A stretch of DNA of 64,000 nucleotides from Ensifer sp. LCM 4579 (GTDB taxonomy: Bacteria; Pseudomonadota; Alphaproteobacteria; Rhizobiales; Rhizobiaceae), in NCBI RefSeq assembly GCF_001854885.1, contig NZ_MDDV01000024.1, forward strand, positions 124,001 to 188,000, written 5' to 3'. Each line of letters begins with the position of its first letter. Position 1 is the first letter of the stretch. A program made the translations under genes and the position numbers. The notes beneath the pieces are model-generated. The model searched no databases. It was given only the letters and a program-made list of their open reading frames with translations, and was not told the origin of the DNA. Shown one piece after another: positions 44,136 to 53,423 of this stretch.

Positions 44136-45177
44136 CCACGCAATCGAGGTGAAGAATCTCTACAAGATTTTCGGCCCCCGCGGGCGGGAATACATCGACC
44201 TCGTCAAGAACGGCATGAGCAAGGCCGAACTCAACGAGAAATACGGCCACGTGCTCGGTCTCCAGGACATCAACATTGCCATGCCGGGCGGCTGCATCAC
44301 GGTGGTGATGGGCCTGTCCGGCTCGGGCAAGTCGACCTTGATCCGCCACATCAATCGGCTGATCGACCCGACCGCGGGCGAGGTGCTCTATGACGGCGTC
44401 GACGTCTGCAAGATGAATGAAAACGATCTTCGCCAGTTCCGCCGCCACAAGACGGCCATGGTGTTCCAGAAATTCGCGCTGCTGCCGCACCGGACCGTTC
44501 TCGAAAACACCGTCTATGGGCTGGAGATCCAGGGCGTCGATCGCCGCGAGAGCGAGAAGCGCGCCCGCGGCTGGATCGAGCGCGTCGGGCTCAGCGGTTT
44601 CGAGACGCACTACCCCAACCAGCTATCCGGCGGCATGCAGCAGCGCGTCGGGCTCGCTCGGGCGCTCACCAACGACGCCGAAATCCTGCTCATGGACGAG
44701 GCCTATTCCGCGCTCGATCCGCTGATCCGCGTCGACATGCAGACGGTGCTGCTCGACCTGCAGAAGGAACTGAAGAAGACCGTCGTCTTCATCACCCACG
44801 ACCTCGACGAGGCGCTGCGGCTCGGCGACAAGATCGCCATCCTGCGCGATGGCGCCGTGGTGCAGCAGGGAAGCGGTCAGGACATCGTGCTTTCGCCGGC
44901 GGATGACTACATCACCGCCTTCGTGAAGGAAGTGAATCGCGGCCGGGTCATCAATGTCGAGACGGTCATGCGTCCGCTCGCGGGCAATCCGGAGGGCCTG
45001 CCGCTCGCCGCCGGGACGGTACTGGAGACGGCCGCCCGCATGATGACCGGCGCACGCGTCGACAAGGCCCATGTCGTCGATGCCAATGGCCGCCCGCTCG
45101 GCGCCATCGACCTGCAGACGATCATCGCGGCGATGGTAAGCCCGGCAAGCCACGACGGCGACCGCAAGGCGGCGTGA
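44128..45177 (+). CDS. Glycine betaine/proline-type ABC transporter ATP-binding protein
   Basis: ATPase of 349 residues. Walker A is VVMGLSGSGKSTLIRH near residue 60, the signature NQLSGGMQQRVGLARAL near 170, Walker B ILLMDEAYSALDPL, and the H-loop VFITHDLDEALR. The early insertion LVKNGMSKAELNEKYGHVLG is typical of the ProV/ChoV group. The C-terminal region (RMMTGARVDKAHVVDANGRP) resembles a single CBS motif. It belongs with the binding protein at 42863; the permease between them is degraded. Confidence 0.92.
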   Translation: MASHAIEVKNLYKIFGPRGREYIDLVKNGMSKAELNEKYGHVLGLQDINIAMPGGCITVVMGLSGSGKSTLIRHINRLIDPTAGEVLYDGVDVCKMNENDLRQFRRHKTAMVFQKFALLPHRTVLENTVYGLEIQGVDRRESEKRARGWIERVGLSGFETHYPNQLSGGMQQRVGLARALTNDAEILLMDEAYSALDPLIRVDMQTVLLDLQKELKKTVVFITHDLDEALRLGDKIAILRDGAVVQQGSGQDIVLSPADDYITAFVKEVNRGRVINVETVMRPLAGNPEGLPLAAGTVLETAARMMTGARVDKAHVVDANGRPLGAIDLQTIIAAMVSPASHDGDRKAA

Positions 45178-45199
45178 ACGGAAGCGCGGGCATTGACAA

Positions 45200-45270
45200 C
45201 CCCCTCTGGCCTGCCCGTCCTCCGCAGCTGCAGCGCAGCTGCTGCGGAGGGTGGACCGGCCAGAGGGGGG
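45200..45270. repeat. REP unit interrupted by a long palindrome
   Basis: CCCCTCTGGCCTGCC and GGCCAGAGGGGGG enclose GTCCTCCGCAGCTGCAGCGC with its partner arm GCTGCTGCGGAGGGTGGAC. Nearly identical to the left unit at 28182. Intergenic, between the ATPase gene and bmt. Confidence 0.8.
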
Positions 45271-45353
45271 ATCGCAACGGCCGCCGTCGTTTCTCTCTCT
45301 TCAATCCGAAGACTTTTCCCGTCCCCACCGGCAAAGTCGGTTGCTAACACATA

Positions 45354-45371
45354 AAGATATGTTTATATCTT
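45354..45371 (+). promoter_or_regulatory. Perfect inverted repeat upstream of bmt
   Basis: AAGATAT-GTTT-ATATCTT, 7-bp perfect arms, 30 bp before the proposed bmt start in an otherwise GC-rich genome. It resembles the AT-rich palindromes assigned to SahR-type (SAH-responsive ArsR-family) regulators of methionine-cycle genes; that match is from memory. Confidence 0.6.
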
Positions 45372-45401
45372 GTTGCAATTCCAATGAGCCGGGGAAAACC
45401 G

Positions 45402-46415
45402 ATGTCCGTTGTCTCTAACGCCCTTTCCGACCTCCTCGCCCAGAAGGGCGTTCTGCTTGCCGACGGCGCCACCGGCACGTCGCTCTTCGCCATGGGGCTC
45501 GAAGCGGGCGAAGCGCCGGAGCTCTGGAACGAGTCGAAGCCGGAAAACATCACCAGGCTGCATCAGGATTTCGTCGACGCCGGCGCCGACATCATCCTCA
45601 CCAATTCCTTTGGCGGCACCCGCCACCGGCTGAAGCTGCACCAGGCCGAGGACCGCGTGTTTGCGCTGAACAAGCGCGCCGCCGAGATCGCCCGCGCCGT
45701 TGCCGACAGGGCGCCGCGCAAGGTCATCACCGCCGGCTCCGTCGGACCGACGGGCGAACTGCTGGTGCCGCTCGGCGCCCTCTCCTACGAGGACGCCGTC
45801 TCGGCCTTCATCGAGCAGATCGAGGGCCTGAAGGCCGGCGGCGCGGAAGTCGCCTGGATCGAAACCATGTCCTCGCCGGAGGAAATTCGCGCCGCTGCCG
45901 AAGCCGCCAGCAAGGTCGGCCTGCCCTTTGTCTATACCGGTTCCTTCGACACCGCCGGCAAGACGATGATGGGCCTGCACCCGAAGGATATCCATGCTGT
46001 CGCCGGCGACATCGGCGATGGACCCGTTGCCGTCGGCGCCAATTGCGGCGTCGGCGCCTCCGACATTCTCTCCTCGCTCCTTGACATGACGGCGGCAAAT
46101 CCGGACGCGACCGTCGTCGTCAAGGGTAATTGCGGCATTCCCGAATTCCGCGGATCCGATATCCACTATTCCGGCACGCCGCCGCTGATGGCGGACTATG
46201 CACGCCTTGCGGTCGACGCCGGCGCCCGCATCATCGGCGGCTGCTGCGGCACCTCCTGCGCCCATCTCGCCGCCATGCGGGTTGCACTCGACAACCACGA
46301 AAAAGGTGAACGCCCGACGCTCGACGTCATCGTCGAAAAGATCGGCCCCTTGCGCAACAAGACGGCAAACGAGGGCGCCCCTCAGCGCGAACGCGGCGGC
46401 CGCCGCCGGGCGTAG
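45402..46415 (+). CDS. bmt: Betaine--homocysteine S-methyltransferase
   Basis: Zinc-dependent homocysteine methyltransferase of 337 residues. The Hcy-binding domain is visible: VLLADGATGTSLFAMGLEAG, GADIILTNSFGGTRHRLKLH and VITAGSVGPTGELLVPL. The zinc ligands are the Cys of VGANCGVGASD near residue 215 and the GGCCGTS pair near residue 282. The length excludes MetH, so it does not need B12. It uses betaine as methyl donor, and the betaine-type ABC genes lie directly upstream. The start at 45402 follows GGGG; ATG 45384 would crowd the inverted repeat. Confidence 0.88.
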   Translation: MSVVSNALSDLLAQKGVLLADGATGTSLFAMGLEAGEAPELWNESKPENITRLHQDFVDAGADIILTNSFGGTRHRLKLHQAEDRVFALNKRAAEIARAVADRAPRKVITAGSVGPTGELLVPLGALSYEDAVSAFIEQIEGLKAGGAEVAWIETMSSPEEIRAAAEAASKVGLPFVYTGSFDTAGKTMMGLHPKDIHAVAGDIGDGPVAVGANCGVGASDILSSLLDMTAANPDATVVVKGNCGIPEFRGSDIHYSGTPPLMADYARLAVDAGARIIGGCCGTSCAHLAAMRVALDNHEKGERPTLDVIVEKIGPLRNKTANEGAPQRERGGRRRA

Positions 46416-46552
46416 TTCTGAGGAACGGCAATGCCGACCCGGCGGGCCGAAGCGCGACGCTCCCGTGCAGGATGAGCACAGCCGGCGGTCTTGCACAGGC
46501 CGGTCGGCTGTCCTATCCCCGAACGGATGTAGGAATCGAGGGAGATGATGCG

Positions 46553-46897
46553 ATGAGCGGACCAGCCGCCTTCCCGGACAGGGAGACGATCGCCGCCAGG
46601 CTTTCGAGCTTCGGCGAAGCCGATCAGACCTTCATCAGGCTGCTGATGGAAAATCCCGAGCAGGACGAAAACATGATGGAGGGTCTCTACCATCATCTCG
46701 ACCTCGCCGCGGAGGCACGCTTCCTGAACTCGCTGAAGCTGGGAAATCTCGGCGAATGGCTGGGCGGCGCGGCGCCCGCCCGCCTGCAGATGCGGCTCAT
46801 GGAGGCTGCGCGCTCCAGCCAGCATCCCGCCTACCAGGCTTTCAAGGCGGGGCTGACGAATTCCGGCGGGCTGCAGAAGGCCTTTCCGGTGGCTTGA
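46553..46897 (+). CDS. Hypothetical protein, small and soluble
   Basis: Not recognised. It is a 114-residue acidic, helical, cytosolic-looking protein (LSSFGEADQTFIRLLMENP, then DENMMEGLYHHLDLAAEARF, ending GLQKAFPVA). GGGAGATGAT precedes the start. It is 137 bp after bmt on the same strand and could be co-transcribed. Codon use is like its neighbours, which supports a real gene. Confidence 0.6.
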   Translation: MSGPAAFPDRETIAARLSSFGEADQTFIRLLMENPEQDENMMEGLYHHLDLAAEARFLNSLKLGNLGEWLGGAAPARLQMRLMEAARSSQHPAYQAFKAGLTNSGGLQKAFPVA

Positions 46898-46902
46898 CGA
46901 TT

Positions 46903-47655
46903 TCACCGAGGAAACCTTGCCACGACGGCGATGATCGGCCCCAATGGGAACAGCCGGTCGTTACGATTGATCTCCGGCGCATAGAGGCTCGAGATCGTGC
47001 CATCGAGGAAGAGCGCGTTCGGGCAGCCGAGTTCGTCCCGAAACAGTGTCGCGAAATCATGGAAGCGCACCGGCCGTTTCGAGACCGCGAAGACAACCTC
47101 TCCCGAACTGGTCACACCGACGCCGTTGCGGGTCTTCAGGCTGTCGCTCTTCGGCAGGAAGCGCGGATGCAACGCCCCGTCGATGACGAGCATCGGTCCG
47201 GACTGGGTGGCGAAGCGAGGCCTTATTCCGGCAGCGCGGTACGCTTCCGCGGCCATCACCCCCGCCTTGCCATCGGCGACGTAGAACACGCCGTTCGGCA
47301 GCATGTGGAAATTGCCCCAGCCGGCATTGGTGTTGAGCGGCGTTCGCTCGACACCTTCTTCGATGTGCAGCCCGACGGGCGACAGATCCTCATGATACAT
47401 GCCGCCATTCATGGCGAAGACGAGATATTCGTCGCGGTGGCGCAATTCCAGCGACAGCGCCTTGAAGGATTTGAACGGCACGCCGGCCTGGTCCTTGTTG
47501 TAGAGGCGGATGTCGATTGAAGCCGGATCGAAGCTGCAGGCGATGTACGTCTCACCGAGATGACTGACGTCGCGGCACGCGGTGAGTGCGGGCTCGGCAA
47601 GACTCGTAGACAGGAATGCGGCACCGACGAGCACCGACTTGGGAAACAGGGGCAT
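46903..47655 (-). CDS. Exported phosphodiester glycosidase (NAGPA-like) family protein
   Basis: Protein of 250 residues with an N-terminal signal segment (KSVLVGAAFLSTSLAEPALT). Family segments are FAMNGGMYHEDLSPVGLHIE near residue 80, ATQSGPMLVIDG near 150, RNGVGVTSSGEVVF, and CPNALFLDGTISSLYAPE near 215; the Asp/Gly residues form the active-site region. Relatives uncap N-acetylglucosamine phosphodiesters or act on envelope glycans; the substrate here is unknown. It is convergent with the gene at 46553 and divergent from kup. Confidence 0.85.
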   Translation of the reverse strand: MPLFPKSVLVGAAFLSTSLAEPALTACRDVSHLGETYIACSFDPASIDIRLYNKDQAGVPFKSFKALSLELRHRDEYLVFAMNGGMYHEDLSPVGLHIEEGVERTPLNTNAGWGNFHMLPNGVFYVADGKAGVMAAEAYRAAGIRPRFATQSGPMLVIDGALHPRFLPKSDSLKTRNGVGVTSSGEVVFAVSKRPVRFHDFATLFRDELGCPNALFLDGTISSLYAPEINRNDRLFPLGPIIAVVARFPR

Positions 47656-47887
47656 GGGCTCGGACTTAAGGAGGAATCGTCATGCGGAGGATCGCATGGA
47701 TTGCGGCGATTTTGGACAACCAATGCTCCGAACGGTGGGATGTGGAACATAGCACGCCAGATCGTCAAGGCGTTGGGCCGGTCGACGGCACACCGGCCAC
47801 TATGAGGCCAGACGCGGGAACGAAGCCATAGCTTTAGCGTTGCAACAGAACTATCGCAGCCCGCCAAGCCGGGATGGAGTAGGTTCC

Positions 47888-49804
47888 ATGGCCAATGCCG
47901 ACGACGCCAGCCGCGCTGATGCCACGCAACTTGCCCAAGAACCGCCTGGTAAGTCTAATCTCAAGATGTTGATGCTTGGCGCTATGGGTGTCGTTTACGG
48001 CGACATCGGGACAAGCCCTCTCTATGCATTTCGCGAGGGTCTCCTCATTGCCGCTGCGGATGGCTCGGTGTTACGCGAGGACGTGCTCGGTATTCTTTCG
48101 CTGATCATTTGGGCGCTGACGCTGATCGTGACAATCAAGTATGTCAGGTTCGTGCTCCGGGCAGATGACAGGGGCGAAGGCGGCACGCTCTCCCTGATGT
48201 CTCTTGCACGTCGCCGTTTTCCGTCGCGTTCGGCCGTCATATTGGCCTTAGGCGTTGTCGGCGCGGCACTGTTCACCGGCGATTCCATGATCACGCCTGC
48301 AATTTCGGTCCTGGCGGCGGTGGAAGGGCTCGAAACTGCCACGCCGGCTGTCGAACCCTATGTGGTGCCCATCACGTTGGGTATTCTCTTTGCGCTTTTC
48401 TCAGTCCAACGCCTCGGAACCGGGGCGGTTGGAGTTATTTTTGGCCCGATCACCGGTGTCTGGTTCATCGCGATCGCACTTTCAGGATTGAGCCATATCA
48501 TTGGCAATCCCGACGTGCTGTGGGCGGTCAATCCCTATCACGCGATCCATTATCTTGCCGCCAATCCGGCACTGTCGCTCGGAACGATTGGCGCCGTCTT
48601 TCTGGCTGTCACCGGTGCTGAGGCGCTTTACGTCGATCTTGGGCACTTCGGTCGCAGACCGATCGTCCTCGCCTGGCTTTCCATCGTCTTTCCTTGTCTT
48701 CTCCTCAACTATATCGGGCAGGGCGCTTTCGTTCTGGCGCGTACCAGTATGCCGGAAAACGTCTTCTTCGACATGCAGCCCGGATGGGCGCTGCTGCCGA
48801 TGGTCGCTCTGGCGACCGCCGCCACGATCATCGCCAGCCAGGCGGTTATTTCCGGCGCCTATTCACTGATCCGCCAGGCGGTGCAGATGAATCTTTTGCC
48901 GCGTTTCAACATTCTGCACACTTCCGAGACGCAGCACGGCCAGATCTATCTTCCGCGAGTCAACTGGATGCTCGGCGTCGGCGTCATGCTGCTGGTGCTG
49001 GGCTTTCAGAGGTCCGGAAACCTCGCTTCGGCTTACGGCATTTCGGTTACCGGCCAGATGGTGGTGACGGACCTCCTTCTCTTTATCGTCATGCGTCGGA
49101 TATGGAATTGGTCCCTGGCCACGGCGGTTTTGGCCTCGGTGCTATTCCTGGTGGTCGATCTGGTGTTCCTCGGATCCAACCTCATCAAGGTGGTCGAAGG
49201 CGGCTGGGTCACGCTCTCCGTTGCTCTGTTGATGGGCCTCATCATCTGGACCTGGGTCCGTGGAACGCGCTATCTGTTCGAAAAGACTCGCAAGACCGAA
49301 ACCCCCCTCGATTTCCTCGCCGAGCAGATGGCGAAAAAACCGCCTCAGATCCTGCCGGGCACCGCCATATTCCTGACCAGCGACCCAGCGAGCGCGCCAA
49401 CGGCGCTTATGCACAGTCTCAAGCACTACAAGGTGCTGCACGAAACCAACGTCATCCTCTCGATTGTGACCGAACAGCGGCCGAGAGTCCCGGAGTCCGA
49501 ACGCGTGAAGATGGAGCCGATCAACGAGCTCTTCATGCGCCTGACGATGAAGTTCGGCTATATGGAACAGCCGAACATCCCGAAGGCCATGGCCATCTGC
49601 CGCAAACAGGGCTGGAAGTTCGACGTCATGTCTACCTCCTTCTTCGTGTCGCGCCGGTCGCTCAAGGCATCGGCCAGTTCCGGCTTGCCGCTCTGGCAGG
49701 CCCGGCTGTTCATCGCACTGGCCGGTACCGCTGCCGATGCGACCGAATATTTCCGGATTCCGACAGGGCGTGTGGTGGAGCTAGGGACGCAAGTCATCGT
49801 CTAA
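47888..49804 (+). CDS. kup: Low-affinity potassium transporter Kup/TrkD
   Basis: Proton-coupled potassium uptake protein of 638 residues with about 12 membrane spans. Kup signatures are LMLGAMGVVYGDIGTSPLYA at the N-terminus, EGGTLSLMSLARR, GDSMITPAISVLAAVEGLE and VTGAEALYVDLGHFGR. The C-terminal third is cytosolic. ATG at 47888 is preceded by GGAGTAGGTTCC; the longer frame from 47840 lacks such a site. It lies beside the kdp locus (convergent), giving a constitutive and an inducible potassium system in one place. Confidence 0.95.
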   Translation: MANADDASRADATQLAQEPPGKSNLKMLMLGAMGVVYGDIGTSPLYAFREGLLIAAADGSVLREDVLGILSLIIWALTLIVTIKYVRFVLRADDRGEGGTLSLMSLARRRFPSRSAVILALGVVGAALFTGDSMITPAISVLAAVEGLETATPAVEPYVVPITLGILFALFSVQRLGTGAVGVIFGPITGVWFIAIALSGLSHIIGNPDVLWAVNPYHAIHYLAANPALSLGTIGAVFLAVTGAEALYVDLGHFGRRPIVLAWLSIVFPCLLLNYIGQGAFVLARTSMPENVFFDMQPGWALLPMVALATAATIIASQAVISGAYSLIRQAVQMNLLPRFNILHTSETQHGQIYLPRVNWMLGVGVMLLVLGFQRSGNLASAYGISVTGQMVVTDLLLFIVMRRIWNWSLATAVLASVLFLVVDLVFLGSNLIKVVEGGWVTLSVALLMGLIIWTWVRGTRYLFEKTRKTETPLDFLAEQMAKKPPQILPGTAIFLTSDPASAPTALMHSLKHYKVLHETNVILSIVTEQRPRVPESERVKMEPINELFMRLTMKFGYMEQPNIPKAMAICRKQGWKFDVMSTSFFVSRRSLKASASSGLPLWQARLFIALAGTAADATEYFRIPTGRVVELGTQVIV

Positions 49805-50028
49805 TCCGGCTGGCCGCGGCCCCAACCTACGATACGCGTTGACAGCAAAGGGTGGAGGCAGCGCGAAGCCGTCTCGCGCCCTGCCCGCTGCAACTGCTGG
49901 ATTGTCGAGACCAGCAACGCAGGCCCGCGTCAATATGCTGATCAGCGATTTCGAGATGGTGCGGCTCGAAGGACAACTCAGCATCCGGCCATGAGGCGTG
50001 CCGTCATCGCCCTGGGGAAAATGAGTCG

Positions 50029-50730
50029 TCACTCAGCCGAGTCCAACATCCGGTAGCCGACGCCGGGTTCATTCATGATGTAGCGCGGGCGTGCCGGGTC
50101 GTCGCCGAGCTTTTGGCGAAGCTGTCGGATGAACACCCTGAGATATTGCGTGTCATGCTCATGGGCCTTGCCCCAGACCTCGTGCAGAAGTGTGCGATGG
50201 GTGACGATCCGGCCGGCGTGGCGCGCGAGCGTCCATAGGACCTCGAATTCCTTGCGCGTCAGCCTCAGCGGCTTTCCATCCTTGCGGACCTCGTGCGCGG
50301 CGACGTCGATATGCAGATCGCCGATCTCAACGACAGCGTGGCTCGAGGCATTGTCCGTCGCCGACCTGTCGCGCAGCAGGCTGCGGATGCGGGCCAGCAG
50401 TTCCTTGATGCCGAAGGGCTTGACGACATAGTCCTGGGCGCCCGCGTCGAGCGCCTCGACCTTCTCACCCTCCTCCTGTCGGACGGAAAGTACCAGGATC
50501 GGCGTCTGCGACCACTCGCGCACCCGCGTGATGACATCCTTGCCGTCCATGTCCGGAAGCCCGAGATCGAGCACGATGAGGTCCGGTTCCTCCGTCGCTG
50601 CCTTCTGCACGGCTTCCAGGCCCGTGGCGGCCTCGGCGACCGCGTAGGCGTGTGCCTCGAGCGCCACGCGTAGGAAGCGCCGGATCTGACTTTCGTCGTC
50701 CACGACAAGGATGCGGGCAAGCGCACTCAT
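50029..50730 (-). CDS. kdpE: Potassium-responsive response regulator KdpE
   Basis: OmpR-family regulator of 233 residues. The receiver has the acidic DDE near residue 10, phospho-Asp in LIVLDLGLPDMDG near residue 55, and the conserved Lys in DYVVKPFGIKEL. The C-terminal winged helix is RKEFEVLWTLARHAGRIVTH followed by HDTQYLRVFIRQLRQKLGDD. It overlaps the kdpD stop by 4 bp. Target: the kdp promoter upstream of the small ORF at 57980. Confidence 0.95.
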   Translation of the reverse strand: MSALARILVVDDESQIRRFLRVALEAHAYAVAEAATGLEAVQKAATEEPDLIVLDLGLPDMDGKDVITRVREWSQTPILVLSVRQEEGEKVEALDAGAQDYVVKPFGIKELLARIRSLLRDRSATDNASSHAVVEIGDLHIDVAAHEVRKDGKPLRLTRKEFEVLWTLARHAGRIVTHRTLLHEVWGKAHEHDTQYLRVFIRQLRQKLGDDPARPRYIMNEPGVGYRMLDSAE

Positions 50731-53423
50731 ACATCCGTCCTGGTGTCGGCGAGCGGTAGCCGGATCTCGATTCGCGTGCCGGTTCCGTCCGCTCTGGCCG
50801 GCTCGGCGCGGATGCTGCCGCCATGCGCGTCAATGATGCCCTTGCAGATGGCGAGGCCGAGGCCCGTTCCGGCCCGCTGTCCGTCCGCCGCTCGTACGCG
50901 ATAGAACATGTCGAAGACGCGCTCGCGATCTGCGGCCGGAATGCCCGGTCCTTCATCGCTCACGGCAATCGCCAGGCCGTTCTTGCCGGTCGAACCGGTG
51001 ACGGTGATGGTGGAGCCGGTGGGAGCGTATTTGGCGGCATTGTCTAGCACGTTGGCAAATACCTGCTGCATCAGGATCGGGTCGACATCCACTGCCGGCA
51101 GATCGTCGGCGACGTCAAGGACCAATACATGGCTTCGGAGGGCCGATCCAAGCTGGTGTGCTGCCGCACCGACCAGTTCGCGCGCGTCGCTCGGCTGTCG
51201 GTTGAGTTTCAATGCCCCATACCCCAGCCGCGTCATGTCGAGAAGATTCTGGACGTACCGGTTGAGCCGATCGCCCTCTTCCTTGATCGTCTCGGCGAGC
51301 TGTCGTCGGCCGCCGCTTCCCAGTGCGTCGTCCGCCTCGATCAGCGAGCTTGCCGAGCCGATGATCGAGACGAGCGGAGTGCGCAGGTCGTGGCTCACCG
51401 AGGAGAGCAGCGCCGAACGCAGCCGCTCCGTTTCCGAGAGGATACGGGAGTCCTGAAGGTCCGAGACCAGGCGCGTGCGCTCGACGGCGATCGCCACCTG
51501 ATCGGTCAGGGCATCGAGAATGCGCAGGTCGTTCGCTGTCAACGACCGCCGCTCCTCGAAGGTTATGCCGAGCACGCCGTGGATTCCCTGGGCCGTCTTA
51601 AGCGGCAGAAATAGCCAGTCCGAGGAGGGAAGCGTGGCGGTTGTCCAACCGGCAGGTTCGCCATGCTCGAAGGCCCAATGGGCCGCGCTATAGTTGCGCA
51701 CGTCGAGTTCATCGAGCGGCGGAAAGGCGCCGCCGACCTCCAGCCGGCCGGTAGCACCCGGCGTGAGCGCGATTGCCTGGCATCTGAGGATCGCACCGAC
51801 ATTGCTGACGGCGGTCCAGATGACATCGTCGAAGGAGGCGGCGCTCGCGAGCTTGCGGCTGAACTCGTAGAGGCTCGCGGTACGCTTTGCGATCGCCCTT
51901 TGGGCGTTCACCTGACTGCGCAGCCGTGCAGCCAAATTCCCCGCCAGCACAGAGGTCACATAGAAGAGCACCAGCGTCAGAATATCGTCCTGCCGGTGCA
52001 TGACAAAGGTGTGGTAGGGCTCGGTGAAAAAGAAGTTATAGGTGAAGAAGCTGACCGTCGCCGCATAGAGCGACGGCCAGAGCCCCAGGCGGGTCGCGGT
52101 GATGAGAACGCCGGTCAGGAACACGAGCGACAGGCTGGCGACCGGCAGGACGCGCTCGATCGCGAAGGCGGTCGCGGTGGCAAGAGCGACAATGCCCGTT
52201 GCGGCAAGATAGGCCTTCGGGTCGCGCTCGACCCGGACGCGGCCGGCACGGATGGCAGTTCGACGGGCCTCCTCCTGATCGGGGGCAATCAGGGTGATTT
52301 CGAAGTCCTCTCCCTGGCGGATCAGCGTTTCGGCCACCGTCTCCCGTGTGAAGGACGCAAGGAGCCGACGCGGGCGGGGACGACCGACAAGGATTCGATT
52401 GACGTTGCGGGATCTTGCGAACTCCAGAATCTCCTCGGCGATATTGGCCTCGGCATTGACGCTGGCGACCTCCGCGCCGAGCGTCTCGGCAAGCCGCAGG
52501 GCTTCGGCGATCCGGTCCTTGGCTTCGTCTTCGAGGGTTTCGCTGGATGAGGAAATAATATTGACGGCAAGCCACGGTGCGCGGGCACGGTCGGCCATGC
52601 GTTTTGCGGCGCGCACAAGCGACTTCGCCACGGGGGACTCGTTGATGCACACCATGATGCGATCCTGCGTCGGCCAAGGACCACTGATCGCGTGCGTCTT
52701 CATGTGCGCGATCATCTGGGCGTCCACCCGGTCGGCCGCCACGCGCATGGCCAGTTCCCGTAGTGCCGTCAGATTGCCCTTGGAGAAGAAATTCTCGATG
52801 GCGCGGGCGATCTGACCATGCAGGTAAACCTTGCCCTGGCGCAGGCGCTCGATCAGCTCTTCCGGGGGAAGATCAATCAGTTCGATCTCGTCGGCGAGTT
52901 CCAGAACCTTGTCGGGCAGGGTCTCGCGCACGCGCACGCCGGAGACGCGCGCGACAATGTCGTTGAGGCTTTCCAGGTGCTGGACGTTGAGGGTGGTGTA
53001 GACGTCGAGGCCGGCGGCGAGCACGTCCTCCACATCCTGCCAGCGCTTTTCGTGCCGACTATCAGGCACGTTGGTGTGTGCAAGCTCGTCGATCAACGCC
53101 AGTTGCGGCCGGCGCTCGATCAGGGCGTCCAGGTCCATCTCGTGGAGAATGCGGCCGCGATAGAGATGCGGGCGGCGCGGCAGGACGGTCAAATTTCTAA
53201 GTAGTCGTTCCGTCTCCTGGCGTCCGTGCGTCTCGACAATGCCCACCACCACGTCGACGCCTTCGGCCGCGCGTTTCCGAGCGGCCTGGAGCATCGCATA
53301 GGTCTTGCCGACTCCGGGTGCGGCGCCAAGGAAGATCTTCAGCCTTCCGCGGCCCTCCTTCTCCGCCTCTGCGAGAAGGGCTTCCGGCTCAGGGCGGTTC
53401 TCACCGTTCGGTGCTGGCGCCAT
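50727..53423 (-). CDS. kdpD: Sensor histidine kinase KdpD
   Basis: Kinase of about 898 residues. The N-terminal KdpD domain has Walker A FLGAAPGVGKTYAMLQAARK near residue 30 and LIDELAHTNVPDSRHEKRWQ near residue 110. A USP-like domain follows (MVCINESPVAKSLVRAAKR), then four membrane spans around residues 400-490. The GAF-like region comes next, then the H-box SSVSHDLRTPLVSIIGSASS near residue 665 and the ATPase motifs NVLDNAAKYAP and GTGLGLAICKGI. The start is taken as ATG 53423 (MAPAPNGENRPEP), overlapping kdpC by 23 bp. Confidence 0.95.
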   Translation of the reverse strand: MAPAPNGENRPEPEALLAEAEKEGRGRLKIFLGAAPGVGKTYAMLQAARKRAAEGVDVVVGIVETHGRQETERLLRNLTVLPRRPHLYRGRILHEMDLDALIERRPQLALIDELAHTNVPDSRHEKRWQDVEDVLAAGLDVYTTLNVQHLESLNDIVARVSGVRVRETLPDKVLELADEIELIDLPPEELIERLRQGKVYLHGQIARAIENFFSKGNLTALRELAMRVAADRVDAQMIAHMKTHAISGPWPTQDRIMVCINESPVAKSLVRAAKRMADRARAPWLAVNIISSSSETLEDEAKDRIAEALRLAETLGAEVASVNAEANIAEEILEFARSRNVNRILVGRPRPRRLLASFTRETVAETLIRQGEDFEITLIAPDQEEARRTAIRAGRVRVERDPKAYLAATGIVALATATAFAIERVLPVASLSLVFLTGVLITATRLGLWPSLYAATVSFFTYNFFFTEPYHTFVMHRQDDILTLVLFYVTSVLAGNLAARLRSQVNAQRAIAKRTASLYEFSRKLASAASFDDVIWTAVSNVGAILRCQAIALTPGATGRLEVGGAFPPLDELDVRNYSAAHWAFEHGEPAGWTTATLPSSDWLFLPLKTAQGIHGVLGITFEERRSLTANDLRILDALTDQVAIAVERTRLVSDLQDSRILSETERLRSALLSSVSHDLRTPLVSIIGSASSLIEADDALGSGGRRQLAETIKEEGDRLNRYVQNLLDMTRLGYGALKLNRQPSDARELVGAAAHQLGSALRSHVLVLDVADDLPAVDVDPILMQQVFANVLDNAAKYAPTGSTITVTGSTGKNGLAIAVSDEGPGIPAADRERVFDMFYRVRAADGQRAGTGLGLAICKGIIDAHGGSIRAEPARADGTGTRIEIRLPLADTRTDV

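Noticed and set aside
50018..50035. Terminator hairpin at the kdpE stop
   Set aside because: The stem is only 5 bp (TGAGT/ACTCA) and overlaps the stop codon; too weak to claim.
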